64,000 nucleotides of DNA from Mortierella sp. BCC40632 (lineage: Eukaryota > Mortierellomycota > Mortierellomycetes > Mortierellales > Mortierellaceae). The notes under the pieces were generated by a model. It had not been told where the DNA came from, made no database searches, and saw only the letters and a program-made list of their open reading frames with translations. Made by a program: the position numbers and the translations under genes. Below are positions 36,771 through 48,777 of the stretch, in pieces (position 1 is the first letter of the stretch; each line of letters begins with the position of its first letter). The stretch covers positions 294,501 to 358,500 of the forward strand of contig WAEK01000013.1 of the NCBI GenBank assembly GCA_011634665.1, read 5' to 3'.

Positions 36771-38540
36771 AGTCGCGCATCTCTTGGTATTGCTTCATGA
36801 TGGATCTCCGAGTTTTTATCACTTGGAGGGGGAAAGGAGGGGGGCTCTGTGATTGGCTTGATCCACTTTTCCTCTCTCTAGACAGGTGAGCAAGAGTGAG
36901 AAAATACTTAGATTGGGCGACCGAGTCAAAGAAGTAGGATCAATGGCGATTTAAGAATGAATAAAGTGCAACATTCCCATCCTGTCGAGGCAAGAGACCA
37001 CCAGATTCTCAACTTGGTCTCTCATGAGTCTGCGAGTGAGAGAGAGAGAAGTGTATTTCATTCAGGAGCACTGTAAGGTGGAATCCATTGTGATGGCGAG
37101 GTTACTCACGACAATGGGGCACTCAGAACAGAGCGAATGAATAGCCAAGTACAAATGAGAAAAGTGCGGGATGGGATGGTGTGAGGTGAGGCAGGCCTCG
37201 AGGACAAGGGGACCTGTGGTGACGTCCCTTGGGTGAGTAGAGGGGGAGGCGGGGACGGATTCTCTGTTCTACTACTTTTTTTTGCTTGTGCTTGGGTCAG
37301 CAAAAAAACCACCATAGTTGTGGCTGGACCATGCATTGAGGACATGGTTCCTGGTCGAGTGCCGTTGCCTACTCGCCGCGAATATGGATGTAAACCATTG
37401 CGGGGGAGGGGGTGACGAAAAGCACTGCCTGGTACCCAGCTTCCTAACCTCCGCCAGTGCCAACGGCCTTTGTCCGAACTGTTCCGGGAGACTGCGAACA
37501 TCCTTTTTCCACACCGCGAGGTGAGTGCAATCAAGGTCCGAAACATCTGTTTGTTGCGTGCCATCAAAAGGCTCCGTCTATTCATCCTCAATCGCCCACC
37601 CGGAGAGACGAATGTACTCATACTCTTTCGTCTGATTGTTTGCTTACCTTCACCTCAAAGGAGAAACTCCACTCGTCATACGATATGTCTGTCTGCCAAC
37701 TCTGTCGGTGTACTTTTTTTTTTTTAATATTCTTTATGGAAGGTCTCTGTCCAGGCACCTTGGCTCAATTGCGCTCGCCCTTGGCATAATCCAGGTTGGG
37801 GAGGAGAAAAAATGGGTAAAAGAGGTACCAAGAAAAAAACGAATACAGTTTTGTCTATTCCTTGGAGTTGTTCTACTTGATATAGCTACCAGGACAATTT
37901 ACTCATTCACATGCTTACAGAACCACACTTTTGATGAGAGGAGAGACATTAGCAGCTGTTTTGTGGGGAGAGTGGTTGGGGAGGGGTACTTGTCTTCAAT
38001 GGGGGCATCTCAAGAGTAATGATTATAATAAAAAAAAACCACCATTTTTGAAGCATAGAGCCTGTTCCGTTCCCCAGAGATTATCAAGTCGAGGTTGTAC
38101 TGTTCGCAAGACTCTAATTTCTCCTTTTCTTTTCTTTTCTTTTCTTTTCTTTCTTTTCTACTTCGTCATTGTTGCCGGGGGCTTTCCCACGAGATTCGGA
38201 GAGTAAAGGATGGCGTAGATGACCAATACTTAAAAAAAGAGGAAAAAAAGAATATGGTCTCACAGCTTAGACTCAATCGTTGTACCAAAGAGGAAAGCTG
38301 AAACGTAACCTTTCCAATGAGGCTCAAAGGTTGGCAGCCTTAGTCCTGTAACTGGGACATACAGGAACGAACAGTTTCTTGTCTTCACAAGATGGCGCCC
38401 AAGGGGAAACCGAAACAACCCAAAGATTTTGTCCAAGAAGACGTTCCAGGAAGGAAGGGAGAGAGAGAGAGAGAGAAAGAAAAAAAGGCATGGCGACATA
38501 TTTCAATTGAAGATATGAATAGTTGGAGGCCTTTTTTTTT

Positions 38541-38543
<3 letters not shown>

Positions 38544-38571
<28 letters not shown>
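38544..38571. repeat. (GA)n microsatellite
   Basis: About 14 perfect GA units, just after a T run. Confidence 0.9.
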
Positions 38572-38575
<4 letters not shown>

Positions 38576-40167
38576 CCTAGTCGACTAGAATCGCTCTACA
38601 GTGGCTACTACCTCTCCCCTTTGCTGTAGCTTCCCCATTCATCATAGCCAACTCGTAGATGTTATGCTAACAACTCTGTAGATTTGTAATCCCTTAGCTA
38701 GAAGCATGGTGGCGTCAACGCGTCTCTCTCCCTATCCTTCATTTATTGTTATATAATCAAGGTGGCTGCTCGACTAGCGAGTTCAAGGAAGCCACATCGA
38801 TTGTGAAAAGCCATGGATAGTGCTTGGTGACATGCTTAATAATACTGACCTAGCTAGGAGGTCCCTAGTCGGCTGTTGGTAATCGGCTGTCGTGCGCGAA
38901 GCAAAGTATACACAAAACTGCAAAACAAAGAGAAAAAAAAAAAAAGAGAGAGAGCTGTTGTTGATAATATTCTTTATCATAATCTTGGATCTGTTTGCTT
39001 GGCAAACGACTAGTCCTCTTTACCATCCACCTTTTGTTTTCTTCGGGAGGAGAGACTAAGAGGAAGAAGAGGAAGAAGAAGGAGAAGAAAAAGAGGATTT
39101 AGGATAGACTATGCTCTCTAGCATTGTCCTATGTCGTGTCTAGCTTGAGAACAAACGGCTGCAGATCGGTCTCTCCTTTTCCACCATCCTAACATGATCC
39201 CTGCACGACAAGCCGGGACATCCCTGTCGTTTTTGGAATGGACCAGTAGCGATTGCAGCGCCTGGTCAACTGCGCGACAGTAGACTATTGATCGGCTCCC
39301 AAAAAAAGGAAGAAAAAGAAAAATAATAACAACGCCATGAGGCTCAGGTCAGCGCTCAAAGGATCATGAACGGACACATCGATGAGGCCGACTCTCCTTT
39401 GTGCATCGATACTATCTCAAAAAAAATTAACAATAATAGTAAGAGTCAGTTTATTGATCGTGCACGCGTACGCGTGTGCACCCTGGGCGTAAGATGACAG
39501 CACTCTTGAGGCATTGGAGGGGGACAAGGATCGCGACAGTTTGTGCTTGTCTAACAGAAACGGGAAGTCCGGAGGTTTTCCTTTGGAGGTTTTCTTTTGG
39601 AGGAAGAAGAATAAGAACAAGAATTAAAAAAAAAAAAAAAAAAAATGTGCAGGGAGAGATGAACACAGAGACGAGGATGTTTGGTTGATACCAAGTCGGC
39701 TCTCTCTCTATTTGCTTGTCGTACCGCAGCAACGAGCTCCACCTCTCCTCAGCTCTTTGCTAAATGAGAGGAACGGAAATGTGGATCGTGTTCTTTTTGA
39801 TCATTTAGTCCGTTGCAGGGATAAGACAGCAAAAAAAAAAGGGGGGGAAGGATCGATCTTGCGCAAAGGCATCAAAAAAAGAGAAAGTGCTCTAAATGAG
39901 GGTCCTCCTTCCTGGAATAGGCTCGAATGGGTCTGGCCTCTGCCTTGGCCTGCCTGGACCAGAGAAAATGAGAATTGGTATGTTGCAGCCCAAAACCAAA
40001 AAGCCTGAATACGCATTCACAGGCGTTTGACCCACAATGAGACGAATGGGAGCCCTCTAAGGCTAGCGAGATGGGCCCTGTCCCGTACTTTCCTGTTCTG
40101 TCCTGTGTACTGTACCTGTCCACCCCTTTACCAAGAGAGAGAGAGAGCTTGGGCGCATAGTTCGGTA

Positions 40168-40932
40168 CTAAGAGAGCAGCTGCATGATCGATGAATGATC
40201 ATGCATCAAAGGTATTGAACAGAAAAAGAGGGATTAAAAAGCAAAAGAGAGGGGGCAGAGCGGACAAAGTCTTGAGAGAGTGTGAGGGAGAGGGAGAAAG
40301 AGAAAAGAGGGTTGAGCGAAGAGTGAGTGGATAGAGAGTGTGGGAGTAAGAAAAATAATGTTTGTTTCCTACCTCGAGGACCTCGAGAATGTCCAGGGTT
40401 TGTGAGCACTCTTCAATGCCTCGTGGCCCAGTGACTGACATCAACTGTGCTCTTCTCTGGAATGGTGGGATGCTATCCCACGTAATGCGGATAAACAATA
40501 AGTGCATCGATGCCAACAAGAGCTGTATGCAGGACAGTGTACCTAGAGAGGCGAAAGTGAGGATTCTCCACGGTGACACAGACTCTGTGCGATGATCGTC
40601 ATGGACACAAAAAGCACTCCACCCAGAGAGACAGTGGGAGAAATAGAGAGAAAGAAGACGAGCGCATTAGGCATGGTCACAAAAGAAAGAAAAAAAAAAG
40701 AGACCTCAAGACTAGTAAAAAGCGGCCTATTCCTTTCTGATGTTGTTTGCGCCCACAGATGCTGCCGGGGTTGCATTATCTGCGCACTATCTTGGGCTTC
40801 TTCCTCCCAGCTGATCGCTGTTCTGTTTGGCCCATTGGAACTCTCAACGGCGCTGGTCTGCCTCTCTAGAAACTGATAAAAAAGTTCTCCGGCATCAATT
40901 GGTCGCCCCATTGTCTCTGTGCGACAGATCAT
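40168..40932 (-). CDS. Possible multi-exon gene of unknown function
   Basis: On the minus strand an ATG at about 40914 starts MGRPIDAGELFYQFLER and stays open for about 60 polar residues before a doubtful hydrophobic continuation. A second segment, 40542-40373, follows a CTCTCTAG acceptor and ends at a GTAGGA donor. It encodes 56 residues containing WDSIPPFQRRAQLM and SQTLDILEVLE, which read like real protein. A CATGCAG acceptor at 40180 would add three codons and a stop. How the first segment connects to the second is unclear. No family is recognised. Confidence 0.28.
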
Positions 40933-42078
40933 GACCTATGAGATGAAAGACAACCATCCACCTGTGGAGACAAATGATCTCTTCGAGTGTTCTCCCGTTC
41001 TTTATCCCTTCGCCCGTCTTTTCCACCGCTGTAGCCTAATCTATAGAAGCTGCAGCATTGCTTCCTGCTCGAGCGTCTTGCTTCTTTTGCGTATCATTGT
41101 TCGGACATTCTTGGGCGCGACTGTTGACGGCACAGGCTCGATCAAGAAATAGTCTTTGTTACATCAACAGGTATGCTGGGCTTGATCTAGCCCTTCTCTT
41201 ATCCCTGGACCAAAAGTGCATCCTCCTGTCTAGGCCTAGGTTGTCCCCTACTGATCACCCACTTGCTTGCTTCTGCTGAACTACATTCCTGTGATCAACC
41301 ATCGACAGGCAACATTCCTCCGTCATCCATCTTGCTTCCACTGTTTACATGTATGGTCTTTTTTATTTTATTCTTTTCTTTTTGAATGTCCCACTTCGGT
41401 TCTTGGGCGTACTCTCCGTCCCCCTCTCTTTCTCCTCTTCTTCCCAACCTTAACTCGACACACGGAGAACTGAAATGAAAGACCAGTGTGGAGCTTGAGT
41501 TTCCCGAGCATAAGAGTTAATCGCTGAGACCTGATTCCTGAGAGCGATAAACCTTAGCCAACGTAATCGGGTACCTCTGTCTTGCTTCTTGCTCTCCTGA
41601 CTCGTCCTTGTTGTGTCAATGGCTCGCTCCTCCTCTTTTGCTCCGCCTGCATTCCCAGAGGACAATGAGAAGGATGTAGAAGGGGAGAAGAAGAAAGTAA
41701 GAGAGAAAGAAAGAAAGAAAGAATGAATAAAAAAAAAAAAAAAGCCCCGGAGGCTCTGATAGAGAGGGTCCAGCATCGTGGCTCACAGCCTTTTTGCATC
41801 CAGGTGTGCATACCTCAATCGATGTCCATGGATCCATCGTTTCTTGTTATCTAATACGAATATTGCCCTATTTTCTTTCATCGAATCCCCACCTTGGCGT
41901 TTCTTCGTGTTACCTCCGATGACTGTTACCGACAAATGGACTGAGAGACGTGCGGTCTTTCCCCCACTCGGTTTGTAGACGATGGCCGCCGTCCAATCAG
42001 AACCTCGCTGGCCATCTAGTCTCAGCTTGAGTGCCACGGAACAGAAACTTTCTTGGCTCTCTCTCTCTTTCTCTCACT

Positions 42079-42082
<4 letters not shown>

Positions 42083-42113
<31 letters not shown>
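42083..42113. repeat. (CT)n microsatellite
   Basis: About 15 CT units followed by TCTTTC sequence. Confidence 0.9.
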
Positions 42114-42119
<6 letters not shown>

Positions 42120-43233
42120 CCTCCTCGATTCATTTCTTGCTGTTGTTTGGGGAAAGAAGAAGGGCAGATATGTCGAAAAAAGAAATCAAAGAATATGATT
42201 TATAAAAAGTCAGGAATACTCACTACTGTTCTATTCTCGTCTTGTTTTCTTGATGAAAACAGTCCAGCGAGTTGTTGTGGGTTGCTACCTGCTGCAGCTG
42301 TTGTTGTTTGGTTGTTGATATTAAAAAAAAAAAAAAGTTGCGGTATGGTATGGCTCGGCATGCATCGCGAAGACGCGAGATCATAGCTCAAGGTTGGACA
42401 AGTGCTCGAGGCAATGGGAAGAGATAAAGAGTGTGTGATGCAAGATATGGGCTAACGTGGGTATCTTTAGCTCAGTGCGCCCATGTCCTTGACGAATCTC
42501 CTTCGACTAGGATTGCTGCTGTTGTGTGCTTAACTTGGACCGAATGTCCTCGACCTGCACTCGAGCGTTGGCGTCGACTCCCTTTTTTCTTTTTTTCTAT
42601 TTTTCTATTCTTGCGGGAGAATCCATCCACAAGGACCGGATGTGGCGCAACGCTGTGGGAAAATAGAGTAGATGCAGTAACGAGTGAGGGGGAAGGAGAG
42701 AAAAAGTCGCTTTTGGAGTACAGAAGGTCACCAACACCATCCAGCTGTCGGAGCAATGCAAAGAGAATCAGAGTCAGTGCCTGTGTTTTCTCTCAGAACC
42801 AATCCTCCTCAGGGTCTCTTTCTGCTCTTTCTTCCCCGTTTATGGCCCAGCCGAGCAACGGCTCCAGGGTATGCGGGGGAAAGAAAGGAGGAAATGACGA
42901 GCAAAGTTCGCGCTCTAGAGTGTATTGTAAAGAAACAATTGAGTCTTGACTTGATTAGGAAAGCGTGAGTGAGTAGTGCGAGTGAATAGGAAGAAGGCTC
43001 AAATATTGGTAGACATGGTTTCCCACACACATCACACAGAGACGGGTTAGGAACCTCACCCGCCCACAGGACCGGATGCAATGCATGGCAACAGAGCCGT
43101 GCATTGGCGAGGAGGCACATTCGATGCAGCCGCCAGGCACATCGTTGGATGCGATCCTTGCGATAACGCGGGAGCAGTGGCTCTCTTGCGAGCCAACGCT
43201 CGGCCCTGCGTACACCCTGAGTCGCCATCCGCC

Positions 43234-43241
43234 TATAAAAG
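43234..43241 (+). promoter_or_regulatory. TATA box of the hexosaminidase gene
   Basis: TATAAAAG lies 160 bases before the ATG at 43401, followed by a CT-rich leader with a short (CT)n near 43308-43322. Confidence 0.7.
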
Positions 43242-43400
43242 AACCCGCTCCACCCGTCATTCCTATTTTCCTCAGACTACTCTCTCACCACTTCTCAACT
43301 CCTCTCCTTCTCTCTCTCTCTCCCTCTCCTCCCGTCACTCCTTGATCTTCTTACCTTCTTACCTCCTTCTCTTCGCCGCTTCCGCATCCACTTCACCAAC

Positions 43401-45287
43401 ATGAAGCTGTCTCTTTGTGCCGCAATCGGTCTCTTGGCCCTCACCGTCTCCGAGGCTGTCAAGACCAACCCTCTCCCTGCCCCTGTCACCATCAACTGGG
43501 CAAAGTCTGGCCCCGTCAAGGTCTCCAACAACTTCCGCATCGTCGGTCCCCGCCATGAGATTTTGACCGCTGCTTACCAGCGCACCGCTGCTCTCATCAA
43601 GGATGAGCGTTGGGTTCCCGTTACTTGGGATACTCCCTTCCCCGAGTTCCCCCCTTTCCCCCAGCTGTCCAAGCGTGGTGATGAGGACGATGAGGCTGAG
43701 GATGATGATGATGAGGTTGAGGGTGCCTCCAACTCGCGAGGAGGTCGCCAGCTCAGCACCGTCAACGTCGAGGTCGCTGAGTTGAACACCGATCTTCAGA
43801 TGGGAGTTGACGAGTCGTACACTCTCGACATCACCGCTGCCGGTCAGGGCAACATCAAGGCCAAGACCGTCTGGGGTGCTCTCCACGGTCTCAACACCTT
43901 GGCCCAGCTCATCCAGGGTGACGGCCGCAAGGGTCTTCAGGTTGAGCAGCCCGTCCACATTGAGGATGCTCCCAAGTACGCTCACCGTGGTATCATGTTG
44001 GACACTGCCCGTAACTACTACCCCGTCAACGCCATCTTGCGCCAGATCGATGCTCTCGCCTGGGCCAAGCTCAACGTCTTCCACTGGCACATCACCGATA
44101 CCCAGTCGTGGCCCCTTGAGATCAAGAAGTACCCCCAGATGACCAAGGATGCCTACTCGCCCCGCAAGGTCTACACCCAGAAGGATGTCCAGGCCATCGT
44201 CCGCTATGGTCGCCAGCGCGGTGTCCGTGTCATTCCCGAGATCGACATGCCCGGTCACTCCTCCTCGGGCTGGCAGCAGGTTGACAAGAAGGCTGTCACC
44301 TGCGCCGACTCTTGGTGGGATAACGATGGCTGGACTCACCACTCTGCTGTCCAGCCTAACCCTGGTCAGCTCGATATCTCGTACGAGGGTACCTACAGCT
44401 TGATCAAGGATGTCTATGGCGAAGCCTCCAAGCTCTTCCCCGACAACGTCTTCCACGTTGGTTATGATGAGCTCAACCCCTACTGCTTCAACTACTCCAA
44501 GTCGGCCATGGACTGGTTCAAGGCTCGTCCCGAGGCTACCTTGGCTGACTTTTCTCAGTACTTTGTGGACAAGGCTCTGCCCATCTTCATGGACCGACCT
44601 GGCCGTCGCCTGATGATGTGGGAGGATGTTGTTCTTTCGCACGCCATTCCCGCCAAGAAGGTTCCTGAGTCCATTATCATGCAGGCCTGGAACAACGGCA
44701 CTGACCACATCCAGAAGCTCACTTCCAAGGGTTACGATGTCGTCGTCACCTCTGCTGACTTCCTCTACCTCGACTGCGGTAACGGTGGTTATGTTACCAA
44801 CGACCACCGCTACAACTTCAATGAGCCCCCACCAGTTCCCAAGGTTATCGAGGATGCCATTGCCAAGGCCGGTGATAGAAACTACGGTACTGCTCTCAGC
44901 TTCAACTATGGAGGTCCTGGTGGTTCGTGGTGCGCTCCCTACAAGACCTGGCAGCGTATCTACAACTACGACTTTACCAAGGGCTTGAGCAAGAAGGAGG
45001 CCTCCAAGGTTCTCGGTGCTGAGGCTGCCCTCTGGTCCGAGCAGTCGGATGCCACTGTCGTCGATGCCAAGGTCTGGCCCCGTGCTGCTGCTCTTGCTGA
45101 GCTCCTCTGGTCTGGCAACCGCAACGCAGCTGGCTTCAAGCGTACCACGGAGCTCACTGCCCGTATCTTGGATTACCGTGAGCGCCTCGTCAGCCGTGGC
45201 GTCCTTGCCGCCCCCGTGGTTCCCGAGTACTGCTTGCAGCACCCCCACCACTGCGACTTCAACCGCAACCAGACCATTCTCGGATAG
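43401..45287 (+). CDS. Secreted beta-N-acetylhexosaminidase, glycoside hydrolase family 20
   Basis: An intronless frame of 628 residues. A signal peptide covers about residues 1-19. The N-terminal GH20b-type domain (about 22-190) is interrupted near 93 by a Lys-Arg site followed by an acidic Asp/Glu insert, a possible Kex2 processing point. The catalytic barrel begins at HRGIMLDTARNYYP. It carries KLNVFHWHITDTQSWP, VIPEIDMPGHS and HVGYDEL, where Asp356-Glu357 are the acid/base pair of the substrate-assisted mechanism. The C-terminal part has GAEAALWSEQSD and WPRAAALAELLW. The enzyme removes terminal GlcNAc (GalNAc) from chitin oligomers and glycoproteins outside the cell or in the wall. The codon use is very biased toward C-ending codons, unlike most neighbours, which suggests high expression. 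Confidence 0.96.
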   Translation: MKLSLCAAIGLLALTVSEAVKTNPLPAPVTINWAKSGPVKVSNNFRIVGPRHEILTAAYQRTAALIKDERWVPVTWDTPFPEFPPFPQLSKRGDEDDEAEDDDDEVEGASNSRGGRQLSTVNVEVAELNTDLQMGVDESYTLDITAAGQGNIKAKTVWGALHGLNTLAQLIQGDGRKGLQVEQPVHIEDAPKYAHRGIMLDTARNYYPVNAILRQIDALAWAKLNVFHWHITDTQSWPLEIKKYPQMTKDAYSPRKVYTQKDVQAIVRYGRQRGVRVIPEIDMPGHSSSGWQQVDKKAVTCADSWWDNDGWTHHSAVQPNPGQLDISYEGTYSLIKDVYGEASKLFPDNVFHVGYDELNPYCFNYSKSAMDWFKARPEATLADFSQYFVDKALPIFMDRPGRRLMMWEDVVLSHAIPAKKVPESIIMQAWNNGTDHIQKLTSKGYDVVVTSADFLYLDCGNGGYVTNDHRYNFNEPPPVPKVIEDAIAKAGDRNYGTALSFNYGGPGGSWCAPYKTWQRIYNYDFTKGLSKKEASKVLGAEAALWSEQSDATVVDAKVWPRAAALAELLWSGNRNAAGFKRTTELTARILDYRERLVSRGVLAAPVVPEYCLQHPHHCDFNRNQTILG

Positions 45288-45814
45288 ATGTCGATTGAAC
45301 CCGACGCGAGGATCCGACCACCTTGAGAACGATAGAGTAATTTCCGCTCCTCCACTACTTAACCTTTTATCTACCTATCCCCTTCTTGCAAAGATGCCTC
45401 TACCCATTCCTCCACTGCTAGAGTCTTCAGTGGTTTATTCCAATGAGCGCGCATGTATCCTTGCCCGCCTTTTTATTGCCTTTACTTATGTCTCTGCCAT
45501 ACGAGTCTGGCTACTCGATGATGCGATACAAAAAAAAAATAAAAAACCTATACCTTTCTTTACCTTTTAAAAAAAAAACCAAACAGTCAAGACCTTTTTT
45601 GATAGTTGTCTTGTTTCTTTATTGTCTTGTTGTTTGTTGGTCGAGTCAAAGTTGAGCGAAAATAGGAAAAAAAGACGATCCGCGTTCAGCAGTCACACAG
45701 TCCCTTGTCTCAAGGGAATGTCTTTAGTCTTTACTCTTCTCCATTCTCCGAGAGATCCGAACATTCCAAAATATAAAGACAATTCCTCTTTTCTTTTCTT
45801 TTCTTTTTTTGACC
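45288..45814. other. Short intergenic region
   Basis: Terminator of the hexosaminidase gene and promoter of the Fmp25-like gene. It holds A-runs near 45529-45540 and 45571-45578 and TTTTC repeats just before 45810. No gene seen. Confidence 0.6.
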
Positions 45815-46346
45815 ATGCAGCGCCTCGGACATTGTGCTCGTCATCGACTCGCGCTTGCGTCCACCCGGTCGACTCTAGTCTCGCCTGGATCGCGTCTCAT
45901 CTCAGTTCGCTCATTGAGTTCAACGAACCAACCACCACCACCGCCTCGTGCTTCCTCCACTTATTCACCCGCTTGGTTCCTCGGTGCTGGTATCGTCTTT
46001 ACAGGCGTGACCCTGATCGCTCAGTCTCCAGCGCTGGGTCTTGGAGGTTCTCCAGTCTATAATGATGCCTCCAACGACAACAGTAGCAATAGCAAAGGTG
46101 AAGGGCTTGGTGCACGTTTGGCGGGCTTCTTTCGGAAACCACCTCCGATGGTGGAGCAAAAGGACATTGTTCTGGACACGGATCTGACGGTGACTAGTTG
46201 GAAGCAGCAGGAACAGGACGCGTTGCTCAAGGCTCCTGGTATTATGCTTTGGGGATCTAACAAGTATGTGTTTTATTATTTTGAGGTCTTTTTTTTTTTC
46301 TTTTGGACGCGTCGCAGAATTGGTTAAAAGTATCTGACAGTTTTTT

Positions 46347-46384
<38 letters not shown>

Positions 46385-46524
46385 TTTTTATTTTTTTTTA
46401 AAAAAAAGAAATGGTCTCGTGGATCCTACTAAGAAATCACCAGGAATGGTTCAGATTCCTCAGAGACTGGCTAACTTTAATGGCAAGGTCCTTCGTGACC
46501 TCAAGCTGGGAGATGACTTTGCCG

Positions 46525-46596
<72 letters not shown>

Positions 46597-48512
46597 AAAA
46601 GAGTTGATCTGTACTTTCTGGACCTAAAAAAGTATCTACGGGGTATCACGCGCCATGCGTCCTCAGGAAGATATATAAAAAAAAAAAAACTGCTGATTTA
46701 ACGCGCAGAATTTCGTCCGCGACTTCTCTCTCTATATCAATAGCGGCTGTGGACGAGGATGGCAATGTCTACCAGTGGGGTACAGGATTCAACCAAGAGT
46801 CTCATACACCTGAACTTACACTCAAGAACCGTGACATTGTTCAGGTCACTCTATGTGACTCCAAACTTTATGGACTCTCCAAAGATGGAGCCTCTGTCTT
46901 TGTGATGCCCAAGATCAGACCTGCGACGGGACCTTCCAAGGTTGCTTTGGAATACGAACCTGTGAAGGCTAGTGGCGGTGTTTGGAAATACGTTGGCCTT
47001 GGTGGTTCAAACAAGCCAGATCCCATGACTCAGCTGCCTCTTCAAGAACTTTTGCAAAAGGATGAAAGGTTCGGTCATCATTCTTGGCATCTTTTTCATA
47101 TGTTTATATCCATCAAGCTCAGTTTCGTGGGATCAGAATAAGTTGATCCAAATGCTGACTTGATCTCTTACTTTTTATTGATATGCTAAAATAGGATCGT
47201 ATCAGTAGCTTCAGGAAAGACTCACCTATTGATGTTGACTTCATCTGGCCGTGTCTTTGGATCCGACGATGGACTCTCAATCTCACTTGTTGGCTCTACT
47301 GACTTTAAAGAGTCACGGATACTAGAGATTGCCTGTGGTGAGGTCCACTCCTTGGCACGCGACGATCGTGGCCGGTGCTGGGCTTGGGGAGTCAATGGAT
47401 TCGGTCAATTGGCTCAGGGTGCGTACTCTCATGCAAATCTTCGATTGTCACAGCCAACACTGATCAAGGATATTCCTGGATGGGAAAATGGTTCAGGCTG
47501 TGTGAAGGTTGCAGCAGGAGGCCAAACGAGTTACTTTGTGATTGAAGAAAAGAACTCTGCCATGTACAAGGTTAAGAGCGCAGGCATGGGACAATGGGGA
47601 CAATTGGGCGATGGCACAGTGAGTTCTTGATTGGACATTGATCGATTTGCAAACCCAATAGATTGTCAAAGGATGTTGTAAGTGGTGGTGGTACTAAACC
47701 TTCCCTCTGCTCTATTAGTTCACACATATCCAAGGTAGCTTAGTAACGATCGGACCGCTCTCCAATCTTGCAGAGTGTAAGTACAAGAAAAGAGGAGGGG
47801 AAGGACTTTTTATTTATTTATTTATTTTATCAGAGCTGCCTTTGGACTAACCATGTATCCCTCTATCGCATGACTCTAGACAAGGAGAATGAGAAAAAGA
47901 TGACCCCAATTGGAATCCATGCCCTTGCTATCGGATCTACACACGCCTTTGCGGTATTAGATAATGCAGTGCAGGTCGACTCTACATCAGCTCATGATAC
48001 GATCGTCCATGGTCGGGACGTGCTTGCGTGGTAAGGGCATTTTTTTTTCATCCTTGAGATGACAAAGCTAAATGAAGTGAGCCCAGAGGAAGAAAACCCC
48101 CTCTCCCCTCTGCATTGTCGTCTGCTCGATAGTAGATCCTGCTATTCATTTTCATGTCATCCATGTCAATAGGGGTCAGAACACCTACTTCCAACTACTG
48201 ATAGGAAAGAGGAATAACAAGACCGAACCAGTCTACGCGTTGCCTCTGGATTCGGAACTCTTGAAGACGGCCGAAGAGACGTTGGCACAGATTGCTCAGG
48301 GTAAACAAGGAGCCACCGCAGATTCGACCCTGCCTGGCGCTACCAACCGATTGCAGCTCACGCCTGCTCGGCTCAGGCGGGATGCGTTGGAGGCATCGAC
48401 GGACAAGACTTCTAAGGGTAGCAAGGCTCCTTCGTCTGGTTCAGACGAGATGGTTGAGCTGAAGATTACCGCGGGCAACGGTGTCTCTGCTGTGTACTGT
48501 GGAACCATTTGA
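45815..48512 (+). CDS. FMP25: Fmp25-like mitochondrial RCC1-repeat protein
   Basis: Seven exons (45815-46263, 46409-46524, 46744-47068, 47195-47618, 47719-47776, 47880-48030, 48173-48512) give 620 residues. The N-terminus is Arg/Ser-rich with no early acids, typical of a mitochondrial targeting peptide. One hydrophobic segment at about 50-72 would anchor it in the inner membrane. The rest carries RCC1-type beta-propeller units such as VYQWGTGFNQES, VASGKTHLLMLTSSGRVFGS and HSLARDDRGRCWAWGVNGFGQL. This layout matches fungal Fmp25, which is reported to be needed for respiratory complex III assembly. The second intron, after 46524, begins GTAAGA and runs straight into a long GA repeat. The exon 2 acceptor is an AAAAAAAG after T and A runs, which is unusual but keeps the frame. 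Confidence 0.88.
46529..46592. repeat. (GA)32 microsatellite at a 5' splice site
   Basis: A perfect GA run of about 64 bases that starts within the donor consensus of intron 2 of the Fmp25-like gene. Confidence 0.95.
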
Positions 48513-48743
48513 GCGCTAGAGCAGCCTTGCGGAAGAAGAGACCCTTTCTTTTAATTTCTTTTACACTGTTTGTTGAATCTAATCCGCACAATAAAAAAAA
48601 TATATATATGGAAATGAATATTCAACACCGGCTTGACAAGAGAGCAGAGAGAGGATTTCCTGCTCCTTCTTTGTTTGGAATTGGGCGAGGACTGAAGGGA
48701 TGTGAAGAGAGGAAAGGAGATCCAACGCCTTCATTCTGATACG

Positions 48744-48777
<34 letters not shown>

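Larger units (their letters stand above)
34968..40167. other. Gene-poor region with repeats
   Basis: Apart from a weak minus-strand candidate at 35731-36187, no gene is supportable over 5 kb. On the plus strand an acceptor-like TATTCTAG at 36458 leads into 31 codons from an ATG at 36469 to TAG at 36564. The peptide has a regular-looking sequence (ATAVADAFDKALEREAEAGG) and could be a last exon, but no upstream exon was found. Repeats include (GA)n after 34973, A/T runs near 35167-35184, 35242-35266 and 36420-36444, (GT)n at 36749-36770, TCTTT repeats near 38120-38160 and (GA)n at 38544-38571. Confidence 0.5.
40933..43400. other. Intergenic region upstream of the hexosaminidase
   Basis: No confident gene. 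On the minus strand about 41041-41150 reads as the last 35-37 codons of a possible protein (it contains TVAPKNVRTMIRKRSKTLEQ) ending in TAG at 41041, but no clean acceptor or upstream exon was found. A (CT)n run sits at 42083-42113. The last 170 bases hold the hexosaminidase promoter and leader. Confidence 0.5.

Noticed and set aside
43359..45251. 630-codon open frame antisense to the hexosaminidase
   Set aside because: It mirrors the strongly C-biased third positions of the GH20 gene, which remove stop codons from one antisense frame. It is Val/Leu/Gly/Asp-rich with no family match.
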